Shown here one piece after another: positions 14,940 to 22,449 of a stretch of 32,646 nt of DNA; position 1 is the first letter of the stretch; each line of letters begins with the position of its first letter. The position numbers were made by a program, and so were the translations under genes. Location of the stretch: NCBI GenBank assembly GCA_017450695.1, contig JAFSTA010000040.1, positions 1 to 32,646 on the forward strand, read 5' to 3'. The stretch comes from Kiritimatiellia bacterium (lineage in GTDB: Bacteria; Verrucomicrobiota; Kiritimatiellia; RFP12; UBA1067). Below the pieces are notes generated by a model. It was not told the DNA's origin, did not search any database, and saw nothing but the letters and a program-made list of their open reading frames with translations.

Positions 14940-15833
14940 CTACAAGCTACGCAAACACCTGCGTACCTGTTTCCAGGCGGCGGCATCCAGCGGCTGGAAT
15001 GGCGCGGCGAGGACGTTTTGGATCAGGCCCATTTCGGCGAGGGCGCATTTGACCGCCTGGAGGAAACCGATCTGTCCCTGTCCGAGTCCGTAGAGCTTGT
15101 AGCTGCTGGCGGTGGTGAATGCCTGCAGATTCCGGACCGTGGCGAGATCGCCTTCCTTCGCCGCCCGGTAGAGCGCGGAGAAGGCCTTCGGCCAAAGGTT
15201 CGCGCCGGTACAGACACCGCCGTCCGCTCCCAGCAGGACCGCCTCGCCCATTGCCTCGTCCGGTCCCATGAAGAGCGAGAACCGTTCGCGGAACGGCGCC
15301 AGCGCGACGCGGAACTTGTTGAAGAGCGCGATGATGGAACTGGAGTCTTTCATGCCGATGATATTCGGATGCGCGGCAAGTTTCGCGACCGTTTCCGGAG
15401 CCAGCACGGTCTCCGTGTGGGCGGGCATGTTGTAGATGACGAGCGGAAGCGGAACGCGGTTTGCCAGTTCGGTGTACCAGTCGATGCACTGTTCCTGCGT
15501 CAGCTGGAAATAGTACGGGGGTGCGGCGACGACGCCGGACGCACCCAACGCCTTGCACCGTTTGGCGAAGGAGGCCGCCGCCTCCAGATTCGTTTCCGTA
15601 ATGCCGACCAACACCGGCACGCGCTTTTTCACAAGGCAGCAAACGGTTTTGACGAGGGCGGTGCGCACGGCGTAGTCCAAGTGCGGGCCTTCGCCGGTCG
15701 TGCCGAGCAGGAAGATGCCATCGACCCCGCCGTCCAGCAGATGCGCGACCATTTTCTCTGTCCCGAAGGGATCCAGTTGCCGCCGCTCGTCCAGCGGCGT
15801 GACCATCGGGGGAATCAATCCTTCTAGTTTCAT
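14940..15833 (-). CDS. DapA/N-acetylneuraminate lyase family protein
   Basis: 297 aa, a class I aldolase of the dihydrodipicolinate synthase/NanA family, which form or cleave pyruvate C-C bonds through a Lys Schiff base. GTTGEGPHL near residue 44, the Tyr in VIYNMPAHT and the Schiff-base Lys in IIGMKDSS are visible. Specificity (dihydrodipicolinate synthase, sialic-acid lyase or keto-deoxy sugar aldolase) cannot be decided; the location beside a secreted protein away from lysine genes favours sugar-acid metabolism. The frame is open to 15995, but the extra residues translate repeats; ATG at 15833 has GGAAAG upstream. Its last codons and TAG stop merge into the GGTAGCT repeat. Confidence 0.88.
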   Translation of the reverse strand: MKLEGLIPPMVTPLDERRQLDPFGTEKMVAHLLDGGVDGIFLLGTTGEGPHLDYAVRTALVKTVCCLVKKRVPVLVGITETNLEAAASFAKRCKALGASGVVAAPPYYFQLTQEQCIDWYTELANRVPLPLVIYNMPAHTETVLAPETVAKLAAHPNIIGMKDSSSIIALFNKFRVALAPFRERFSLFMGPDEAMGEAVLLGADGGVCTGANLWPKAFSALYRAAKEGDLATVRNLQAFTTASSYKLYGLGQGQIGFLQAVKCALAEMGLIQNVLAAPFQPLDAAAWKQVRRCLRSL

Positions 15834-15879
15834 TGTCGTTCTTTCCTTCGTTTTTTCCGCGCCGGGGCGACGCGGAAAC

Positions 15880-15995
15880 GGTTGGGTGGTTGGGTTTGGG
15901 AATCGAAAGCTGTCGATAGCTGTCGATAGCTGTCGATTGCACAGTCGATAGCTGTCGATTACGTTTGTTGCCTCCCCCCAGCTACCACCTACCAC
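15880..15995 (-). repeat. Composite short-tandem-repeat element with ATCGACAGCT decamers
   Basis: In the minus direction it starts at the TAG of the FG-GAP gene: GGTGGTAG heptamers (15997-15980), then ATCGACAGCT-type decamers (about 15960-15903), then AACCACCC octamers (about 15898-15880). The order heptamer, central repeat, octamer is the same as in the inverted reading of 14849-14939, with a different central repeat. No gene is present. Confidence 0.8.
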
Positions 15996-18926
15996 CTACC
16001 GGCCATCCTTTTTCCAGTCGTTGTTCTTCAGGTGGTAGAGGAAGCCGTCCTCGCAGCCGAGGATCACTTCCGGGATGCCGTCATTGTCGAAATCGACGGT
16101 GGTGGGGCTGGTGGTGTGGGCGGCGAGCTGCTGTCCGCTCATGTCGCCCATGTCCTTGAAGAACCAGTTGCCGTCCTTCGCCTCGACCTGGAGGAAGAGG
16201 CGCGAGTTCTTGCCGCTCATGATGATGTCGGCCTTGCCGTCGCCGTTCCAGTCGCAGATGGTGATCTTGCGCCGCCCCGTCGCGCCGCCGATGCCGCCGT
16301 TCCACACCTTGGGATCCTTGCGCGCGGTGGGATGGATCACTTCTCCGTTCTCGTTGCGGAACGCCTTGCGCGGCGCCTTCACGATGAGCTTTCCGTCCTT
16401 CTTCGCGCGCTCGAAGAAGGCGAGGTCTCCCTCCTGATCCACCATGACCAAGTCCGTCAGCCCGTCGCCGTTCATGTCGAACATGACCGGCGTGGTGCGC
16501 CACTGCGTGATCAGCTCCTTCGGATTGTCGGTCTTCTTCGGCTTGTACCAGCCGAAATCGAGTTCCGGCTGCTCGCCGTTCCACTCCACCTCGATGCCGA
16601 TCGGCGCGGCGAGCTTCGGGGCCTTGCGCGTCCCGATGTTGCGGAAGAGCAGCGGCTTGCCCCAGATGGAGCTTGCCATGATGTCCGGCAAGCCGTCCCC
16701 GTCCCAGTCGGCGACGCTCAGGCAGGTGTATCCCCACTTCGCCTCCGCCGGTCCCTGGATGGAACCGTTGTGGCCCGCCATAATGCGAATCGGACTTGCA
16801 GTGAGCATTCCGCCGCGCGAGGCGAAGTCGCGCTTCTCGTCAAACGGTTCGCAGTCCAGCAGTTTCGCCTCCGCCCACTTCGGCTCCGCCACGCCCGGAC
16901 CGCTCAGGTTCTCGAAGAAGCAGATGTATCCGGTGGAGTTGCCGCAAATCAGGTCGTAGTCGCCGTCGCCGTCCCAATCGACGCCCGCCGGGGTGCAGAG
17001 GATACCAAAGTTCACGCGATCCGCTTCCTGGCGCAGGAAGACCGGCGGATCAAAGGCCGGCATCCGGTCGATCACCTTTCCCGTGTTGCGGTAGAAGGCG
17101 ACGCGCCCGTCCTCCTCGCCGGAGACCATGTCCATCAACCCGTCGCCATCCCAATCGACTGCGGCGGGCGTGATGATGCACAGTTCCCCGTGCAGACGCG
17201 CGCCCTTCGAATCGCGCAGCAGGCGACCGGAGGTATAGACCGGCGCGGTGCGCGTCCCGATGTTCTCGTAGTAGGTGAGGTTGTCGAGGAAGTCGCCCAC
17301 GATGAGGTCGAGGTCGCCGTCCCTGTCCCAGTCGTGGAGCATCGGCATCGCGTTGCCGAAGACATCGACGGGCGTCTCGTTCTCCAAACGCACGATGCGC
17401 GGCGTACCCCACTTCTCCGCGCCGTCCGCACCGGACTCGTTGCGGATCCAATAGACGTGCCCGTGAATCTGCCCGTTCTTCCAGTTGCCGTTTTCGTCGT
17501 AGGCGTTGTGCCAGCCGTACTGCACCCAGTCGCCGATTCCGACAATCAGATCGTCCTTGCCGTCGCCGTCGTAGTCGGCAAGCCGCCACATATTGCAGCG
17601 GACACCGTTGTAGTGGATGTTGCCCGGCAGCCCCGCGAGCGGCCTGAGCCCTTCCCATCCCGTCTTCGGGAACTCCCAGGTGATCTGGTTCTGCCGCAGC
17701 ACCGCAATGCGCCCGTCGGGATAGGTCTTGGCGGAAACATTGCTGCATCCCTCTCCGACTTTCTTCGCGGGCTTGAAAACCGGAAAGGCGTTTTTCTTCC
17801 CCTTCTCCGTCGGGTTCTCGAAGTACCAGGTGCCGCGCCAAGTGGGGATGCCCCAGTTGGAGACGATGAGGTCGAGGTCGCCGTCCCCGTCGTAGTCAAA
17901 CGCCATCGGGTAACAGATCAACCCCGTCTTGAGGTAGGGCGTCGCCGCCGGGTTGTTGTACCGCAGCGGGGTGTAGTCGTGCGGACGAGACGGATCGAAC
18001 CGCTTGTACGCGAAACCCTTCGCCGACTTCCGCAGCCGCTCGGCGGCGACCAGCCGCCGCCGTTCCGTCACACCGGAAAGCGCGTCCGTCAGGTTCAGCA
18101 GATCGCAGGCCCCTTGTACACCGGTCGCGCGAACCACCGCCGTGCCGGTGTCGGGATTCCACGCGAGGATGCTCCCCGTGTGATCCGCGAAGCAGAACTC
18201 GCCGTGTACGAGGGCGGCGGAGAAGGCATTCTGAATCTGGATCGGAGTCCGCTGACGCTTCGCAACACCGGAGATCAAGTCGATCGATTCCGGTTGCTTG
18301 CAGGGAATCAGCAACCGGTCGCGGTCGTAATCGAAGAGCATTCCGCCGTGCGCCTGTGCGGGGGACGCGTAGGCGGCTTTGAGTACCGGTTTCCCGCCGG
18401 AAACATCGAACGCGGCAATCTCCCCGCTCCCGCGGTTGGCGATGTAGAGCAACCCGTCCGCGCCGAAGGCCAGCGTGCGCGGAACGGAGAGTCCCGTTGT
18501 CAAGCAGACACCGCCCTTGCCGTCGGAAAGACGATAACGGAAGAGCCTGTGCGCATTCGCGCCGAACGCGCTGGAAACGTAAAGGAAGTCGCCGTGAATC
18601 GCGAGACTCTCGGGACGCGCCTGTATCTTCGCCAGAACGCCCAGGTACTTGCCTTCCGGCGAGAACTTCAGGATCGCGCCCTTGGAGGAGTCGCCCAGCC
18701 GGTCGCCCAGATAGACGATTCCGTTGGCGGCGGCCACGCAGTGCGGTCCCTGCGCCTCTTTCCCTTTTTCGAGCCAGACGCCCTTCTTCGTCCACTCGTG
18801 CGCGTCCGACACGCGCCACTCTTCCACACAGACTTCCTCACGGACAACCAGAACACTCGTTTCCGAAAAGGCGGAAAGGGCGGAAACCGCCACCGCCACG
18901 CCGACAAAATTCAAAATCGTTTTCAT
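15996..18926 (-). CDS. Large secreted FG-GAP/VCBS repeat protein
   Basis: 976 aa with a probable signal peptide (MKTILNFVGVAVAVSALSAF). Residues about 60-300 look like an NHL-type propeller. From about 340 on there are nine calcium-binding FG-GAP loops of the form DxDGDGxxDL, e.g. FDYDGDGDLDLIV, DYDGDGKDDLIV, DWDGDGLMDMV, DWDGDGDYDLI, DWNGDGKADIIM and DFDNDGIPEVI. Such proteins are usually extracellular and bind glycans or partners; no catalytic residues can be assigned. It ends on TAG, the first bases of the GGTGGTAG repeat. The DapA-like gene lies downstream on the same strand, 162 bp away. Confidence 0.85.
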   Translation of the reverse strand: MKTILNFVGVAVAVSALSAFSETSVLVVREEVCVEEWRVSDAHEWTKKGVWLEKGKEAQGPHCVAAANGIVYLGDRLGDSSKGAILKFSPEGKYLGVLAKIQARPESLAIHGDFLYVSSAFGANAHRLFRYRLSDGKGGVCLTTGLSVPRTLAFGADGLLYIANRGSGEIAAFDVSGGKPVLKAAYASPAQAHGGMLFDYDRDRLLIPCKQPESIDLISGVAKRQRTPIQIQNAFSAALVHGEFCFADHTGSILAWNPDTGTAVVRATGVQGACDLLNLTDALSGVTERRRLVAAERLRKSAKGFAYKRFDPSRPHDYTPLRYNNPAATPYLKTGLICYPMAFDYDGDGDLDLIVSNWGIPTWRGTWYFENPTEKGKKNAFPVFKPAKKVGEGCSNVSAKTYPDGRIAVLRQNQITWEFPKTGWEGLRPLAGLPGNIHYNGVRCNMWRLADYDGDGKDDLIVGIGDWVQYGWHNAYDENGNWKNGQIHGHVYWIRNESGADGAEKWGTPRIVRLENETPVDVFGNAMPMLHDWDRDGDLDLIVGDFLDNLTYYENIGTRTAPVYTSGRLLRDSKGARLHGELCIITPAAVDWDGDGLMDMVSGEEDGRVAFYRNTGKVIDRMPAFDPPVFLRQEADRVNFGILCTPAGVDWDGDGDYDLICGNSTGYICFFENLSGPGVAEPKWAEAKLLDCEPFDEKRDFASRGGMLTASPIRIMAGHNGSIQGPAEAKWGYTCLSVADWDGDGLPDIMASSIWGKPLLFRNIGTRKAPKLAAPIGIEVEWNGEQPELDFGWYKPKKTDNPKELITQWRTTPVMFDMNGDGLTDLVMVDQEGDLAFFERAKKDGKLIVKAPRKAFRNENGEVIHPTARKDPKVWNGGIGGATGRRKITICDWNGDGKADIIMSGKNSRLFLQVEAKDGNWFFKDMGDMSGQQLAAHTTSPTTVDFDNDGIPEVILGCEDGFLYHLKNNDWKKDGR

Positions 18927-18967
18927 GCTTTCAGTCTATCACACCCTACAACCAACTGAAAAGCGAA

Positions 18968-19106
18968 AAAGGCTGGTGGCTGGTAGGTAGTAGCTGGTAG
19001 GCTAGGGATTCTAGAGGTTCTAGGGATTCTAGAATTCTAGAGCTTCTAGGGATTCTAGAGCTTCTAGACTGTGCTCGGCGGGCTAACCACCCAACCACCT
19101 AACCTT
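18968..19106 (-). repeat. Composite short-tandem-repeat element, copy 2 (inverted relative to copy 1)
   Basis: In the minus direction: GGTGGTTGGGTGGTTAGCC, linker GCCGAGCACAGT, CTAGAAGCTCTAGAATCC nonamers expanded to about seven, then CTACCAGC heptamers. The same parts in the same order occur at 14849-14939 on the other strand. The two copies bracket the DapA-like and FG-GAP genes. The element starts 9 nt after the Nudix stop. Confidence 0.85.
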
Positions 19107-19111
19107 GATTT

Positions 19112-19573
19112 TCACGCCAGCCACTGGTCACCGCAGACGAGGTCGCGGCTTTCGGTGCTGAGCCAGGTCGGCAGCACGGCCTGCAGCGCGGGCGGCAACA
19201 GGTTCGCCTCGGCGAGGCGGTCGAGCGGGTGCCAGCAGAAGTCGATCCAGGACTCCTGCGCCTCCGCCGGTCGTTCGGGGGAGAGCGAGGGGATCGACAG
19301 CTCGAAGACGAGGTTGACTTCCGCGTGCGGTTCGCCTTTTTGCAGGAAGGAGTTCTCGCAGCAGCCGAGGAATCGTCCCGCCTTGGATTCCACGCCCAGT
19401 TCCTCGCGAATCTCGCGCTCCAACGCGAACCGCGCGGTTTCGCGGAATTCGATGTGGCCTCCGGGCAGGTAGGTCTTGTCCGATCCCTTGGCGAGGCAGA
19501 GCAGGATCTGCCCGTCTTTCACGCAGACTCCGCGCGCGATCACTTCGATTCGGGTATATTCGTCCGTGTCCAT
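19112..19573 (-). CDS. Nudix hydrolase
   Basis: 153 aa. The full Nudix box is present: G-x5-E-x7-REIxEELGV in GGHIEFRETARFALEREI and the residues after it (about 38-61). It hydrolyses a nucleoside diphosphate-X compound; substrate unknown. ATG at 19573, with AAGGAG about 11 nt upstream at the end of the preceding gene; gap to the GspG-like gene 4 nt, so they are probably cotranscribed. Confidence 0.9.
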   Translation of the reverse strand: MDTDEYTRIEVIARGVCVKDGQILLCLAKGSDKTYLPGGHIEFRETARFALEREIREELGVESKAGRFLGCCENSFLQKGEPHAEVNLVFELSIPSLSPERPAEAQESWIDFCWHPLDRLAEANLLPPALQAVLPTWLSTESRDLVCGDQWLA

Positions 19574-19577
19574 GTCG

Positions 19578-20276
19578 TTATCGACTCCTTTCGCGGGAAG
19601 GTCGAAGGTTGATCTCCAGCACCTTCTCCGTACGATAAGGCTGGCGCGTCCACGTGTTCGTCCAGGCGGTGCCGGGATCGAAACGCGAGGGCAAGGGATA
19701 GATGTCGTCCTCCGTGCCGGGCGTTTTGTCGGGCCCGCACGAGAAGAGGACGGGGCAACCGTTGGTCAAGGCGTCGGGGTTATACACGTAGTCGCGGTTC
19801 CAGTGATCCTGCGGAAGCCGGGAGATGTACGGGCCATTCCAGCCATCCACCGTGAGGGGGTTGCGCACCAGCGCGATCAGCCCCTGTTCCTTCGTCGGAT
19901 AGACGCCGGTGTGGAAACGATAACGCCCGAGCGCCTCCGCCAGCCTGTTGACGCGTTCCAGCGTGGTGAGGATCGGGTTGCGCCGTTCCGGTGCCTGATG
20001 GGACATCTTGAAGATCGCGGCACCCAGGAGGAAAAAGACGAAGAGGATGAGCAGGTACAAACCGGTCTTGTGGCGCACGCCTTGGGGAAGGCCGGAGGAA
20101 AGCGCGGCTTTCTTCTGCTCGAACTCGCGGAGAATCCGTTCCTTCTTCCGCTGGTGCGCGAGCCGCTCGGAAGAGGCCTTCATCTTCGGAACGATCATCT
20201 GGCGACCGCAGGTCGGACAACGGGACGGCGGCTCTTCCGGGAAAACCGTTTTGCAATAAGGGCAACGAAAAGTCAT
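19578..20276 (-). CDS. Zinc-ribbon, transmembrane, GspG-like domain protein
   Basis: 232 aa. Residues 1-30 form a zinc ribbon (CPYC...CPTCGR). A charged Lys/Arg/Glu-rich segment follows, then one transmembrane helix (about 70-90, GLYLLILFVFFLLGAAIF). The C-terminal part resembles the GspG pseudopilin domain: YRFHTGVYPTKEQGLIAL, WNGPYISRLPQDHWNRDY, then SCGPDKTPGTEDDI with probable calcium ligands. The prepilin cleavage signal (GFTLIE) is absent, so it is not processed like a normal pseudopilin. The role is unknown. ATG at 20276, weak Shine-Dalgarno. Confidence 0.8.
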   Translation of the reverse strand: MTFRCPYCKTVFPEEPPSRCPTCGRQMIVPKMKASSERLAHQRKKERILREFEQKKAALSSGLPQGVRHKTGLYLLILFVFFLLGAAIFKMSHQAPERRNPILTTLERVNRLAEALGRYRFHTGVYPTKEQGLIALVRNPLTVDGWNGPYISRLPQDHWNRDYVYNPDALTNGCPVLFSCGPDKTPGTEDDIYPLPSRFDPGTAWTNTWTRQPYRTEKVLEINLRPSRERSR

Positions 20277-20300
20277 GGGGAAACGGGAAAAGAAAAAAGA

Positions 20301-20337
20301 AGCGTGTTAAACGGGCGAAACGCACGCTTAACACGCT
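20301..20337 (-). terminator. Rho-independent terminator of the histone-like gene
   Basis: On the minus strand a perfect 10-bp stem AGCGTGTTAA/TTAACACGCT (20337-20328 with 20310-20301, 17-nt loop) is followed by TCTTTTTTCTTTT. It lies just after the stop codon of the gene at 20361. Confidence 0.85.
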
Positions 20338-20360
20338 CGGGATACCAACTGCTCCAACCG

Positions 20361-20648
20361 TTACTTCTTCGCAGGGGCCTTCTTGGAAGCGGCCTTCTTC
20401 GGGGCGGCGGCTTTCTTCGGGGCGGCGGCCTTCTTCACGGCGGCCTTGGTGGCAGGAGCGGCGGCCTTCGGGGCAGCAGCCTTCTTCGGGGCAGCAGCCT
20501 TCTTCGCAGGGGCGGCGGCCTTCGGAGCAGCAGCCTTCTTCGGGGCAGCAGCCTTCTTCGCAGGGGCAGCGGCCTTCTTCGCAGGGGCAGCGGCCTTCTT
20601 CGCAGGCGCCTTAGCGGCAGCCTTCACACACTTCTTTGCACAAGCCAT
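20361..20648 (-). CDS. Lys/Ala/Pro-rich histone H1-like DNA-binding protein
   Basis: 95 aa made almost entirely of KKAAAP-type repeats (MACAKKCVKAAAKAPAKK at the start). This resembles the histone H1-like C-terminal tails found in some bacterial nucleoid proteins. It probably binds DNA non-specifically through its positive charge. The repeat is encoded by near-identical GCAGCGG/GCCTTCTTCG units, so copy number could vary. Good AAAGGAT upstream of the ATG, a 5' UTR hairpin and a strong terminator suggest it is a well-expressed single gene. Confidence 0.8.
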   Translation of the reverse strand: MACAKKCVKAAAKAPAKKAAAPAKKAAAPAKKAAAPKKAAAPKAAAPAKKAAAPKKAAAPKAAAPATKAAVKKAAAPKKAAAPKKAASKKAPAKK

Positions 20649-20676
20649 AACTTCATCCTTTGTTTAGGGTTAACCA

Positions 20677-20695
20677 TTGTTCTCCAACAGAACAA
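20677..20695 (-). promoter_or_regulatory. Inverted repeat in the histone-like gene leader
   Basis: TTGTTCT/AGAACAA with a 5-nt loop, 29 nt upstream of the ATG. It may be an operator or an RNA hairpin. Confidence 0.35.
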
Positions 20696-20703
20696 CTGGT
20701 AAG

Positions 20704-20732
20704 CATATACCATTTTTTTAGAAAGATTGCAA
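20704..20732 (-). promoter_or_regulatory. Promoter of the histone-like gene
   Basis: On the minus strand TTGCAA (20732-20727) and TATATG (20709-20704) are 17 nt apart, with an A-rich spacer in an AT-rich patch unlike the surrounding DNA. Confidence 0.45.
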
Positions 20733-20765
20733 GCAGAAAAAGCAAAAAACTGCACATTTTACTTT

Positions 20766-21165
20766 TTTTGGCGGGTGCGATATGCCCACGAGGCGCTTCG
20801 CGCCAGCTGAGAAGCGGGGAAGAAGGCAGTAGGGAATCATCGAAAGCTATCGACAGCTATCGACAGCAATCGACCACCGAACCACCCAACCACCCAACCA
20901 CCCAACCACCCGACCTTGAACCTATAGGCAAGACGCGGGGGCGACGCACGACCACAAAAGGCGGCGATACCGCCAGTACCGAACGGGGGACGCGCCCCGT
21001 CGCGTCCGCAACTGATTCTCACGCAGAGCCGCTGAGACGCGGAGAACGGGAGGGGCAACGTCCTCGTTGTCCGAATCGGGAGGGACGCGCCCCGTCGCGT
21101 CCGCAACGCCTAACCGCTTACCCAACGTAACACGCCTAACCCGCTTATCCGCCTTCCTTTCATTT
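20766..21165. repeat. Intergenic repeat mosaic upstream of corA
   Basis: 20792-20915 is a composite element (GGCGCTTCGCGCC hairpin, GGCAGTAGGGAATC, ATCGACAGCT decamers, AACCACCC octamers) nearly repeated at 22181-22290. It is followed by a GGCGG/CCGCC hairpin (20960-20974), two identical 26-bp copies of a GGACGCG/CGCGTCC hairpin segment (20987-21012 and 21082-21107), and a CGCAGAG/GAGACGCGGAG stretch. The part at 21036-21085 is an inverted relative of 8950-9003. No gene was recognised. Confidence 0.75.
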
Positions 21166-21170
21166 TAGGC

Positions 21171-21199
21171 TTGTCTTTTTCTCCGGAGGAGAGTAAAAC
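21171..21199 (+). promoter_or_regulatory. Possible corA promoter
   Basis: TTGTCT (21171-21176), 17-nt spacer, TAAAAC (21194-21199); 4/6 matches each. The spacer contains the palindrome CTCCGGAG. The leader is short, before the ATG at 21230. Confidence 0.35.
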
Positions 21200-21229
21200 T
21201 TTCCCGCGCAGTTACGAAAGGGCAAGGGT

Positions 21230-22168
21230 ATGGTAACAATCTATCACTGGGAAAACGGAGGTCTGAAGGAAACCGATCAGCTGACCGGTTCCTGTTGGAT
21301 CAACCTTGCCGACCCGACGACCGACGAGATCACGCAGGTGGTCGAGCAGACGGGCATCTACCGCGAGTTCGTGACCGACCCGCTCGACAAGGACGAACGC
21401 CCGCGTATCGAGACCGACACCGACACCGACGGGACGCTTCTGATCATCCATGTCCCCTACCACGAGTCGCACGAGAACCTGATTCCCTTCCATACCCTGC
21501 CTCTCGGCATCGTCTGGACGAAGCGCCACGTGCTGACCATCTGCAACCGCCAGACGCCCGTGACCAGCACCTTCCTCGATCAGAGCCGCCGCATCTGCTC
21601 GCCGGAGAACCGCTACCGCTTTATCTTCCAGATCCTGTGGCATTCCGCCATCCTCTACCTGCGCTACCTGCGCGACATCCGTCAGCGGGCGGACATGGTG
21701 GAGCAGGACCTGCACGAGTCGATCTCCAACGTGGCGTTGATGCGGTTGATGAACATCGAGAAGAGCATGGTTTACTTCACGACCTCCCTCAAGGCGAACG
21801 AGATCGTGATCAAGCAGCTTGTCAAGAAGTCGCGCCAGGTCACCTCGGAGGATGATTTCGATATGCTGGAGGACGTCCAGATCGAATACGAGCAGGCGCT
21901 GGCGATGGCGTCGATCCACAGCAACATCTTGACGGGTACGCTGGACACCTTCGCCTCCATCATCTCGAACAACCTCAACAACGTGATGAAGTTCCTCACC
22001 TCCATCACCATCGTCCTGATGTTGCCGACGTTGCTGGCGAGTATCTACGGCATGAACGTTCCGCTGCCGGGCATGAACAGCCCCTACGCCTTCACGGTGC
22101 TGATGGTCTTGTCCGTCCTGCTGGCGATTCTCGCGGCCTTTCTGCTGGCCCGGAAAAAGTTCTTCTAG
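21230..22168 (+). CDS. corA: CorA-type magnesium/divalent cation transporter
   Basis: 312 aa membrane channel. It has a long N-terminal cytoplasmic domain and two C-terminal transmembrane helices (about 255-275 and 288-308) with the signature YGMN between them (IYGMNVPLPGM). The helical DIRQRADMVEQDLHESISN stretch is typical. No close partner: both sides are intergenic repeats. ATG at 21230 with AAGGG nearby. Confidence 0.93.
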   Translation: MVTIYHWENGGLKETDQLTGSCWINLADPTTDEITQVVEQTGIYREFVTDPLDKDERPRIETDTDTDGTLLIIHVPYHESHENLIPFHTLPLGIVWTKRHVLTICNRQTPVTSTFLDQSRRICSPENRYRFIFQILWHSAILYLRYLRDIRQRADMVEQDLHESISNVALMRLMNIEKSMVYFTTSLKANEIVIKQLVKKSRQVTSEDDFDMLEDVQIEYEQALAMASIHSNILTGTLDTFASIISNNLNNVMKFLTSITIVLMLPTLLASIYGMNVPLPGMNSPYAFTVLMVLSVLLAILAAFLLARKKFF

Positions 22169-22449
22169 CCAGCGGGGGGCGGCTTGCGCCGCCAGCTGAG
22201 AAGAAGGCAGTAGGGAATCATCGATAGCTATCGAAGGCTATCGACAGCAATCGACCACCGAACCACCCAACCACCCGAGCCACCTAACCACCCAACCACC
22301 CAACCACCGAACCACCCAACCACCGAACCACCTAACCACCCAACCACCCAACCACCCAACCACCTAACCACCTAACCACCTAACCACCCAACCACCGAAC
22401 CACCCAACCACCGAACCACCCATCCACCCATCCACCGAACCACCCAACC
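22169..22449 (+). repeat. Composite repeat with about 24 AACCACCN octamers, up to the hrpA start
   Basis: After the corA TAG come a GGCGGC/GCCGCC hairpin (22178-22193), the GGCAGTAGGGAATC block and ATCGATAGCT decamers shared with 20792-20915. About 24 tandem octamers of AACCACC(C/G/T) follow (22253-22449) and run directly into the ATG of hrpA, leaving no Shine-Dalgarno. The other strand is GGTGGTTGGGTGG, able in principle to form a G-quadruplex. Confidence 0.9.

Noticed and set aside
16032-18959. Long plus-strand frame (975 aa)
   Set aside because: Antisense shadow of the FG-GAP gene.
22253-22449. CRISPR or telomere-like repeat
   Set aside because: Pure octamers without spacers, inside a chromosome-like region with genes on both sides.
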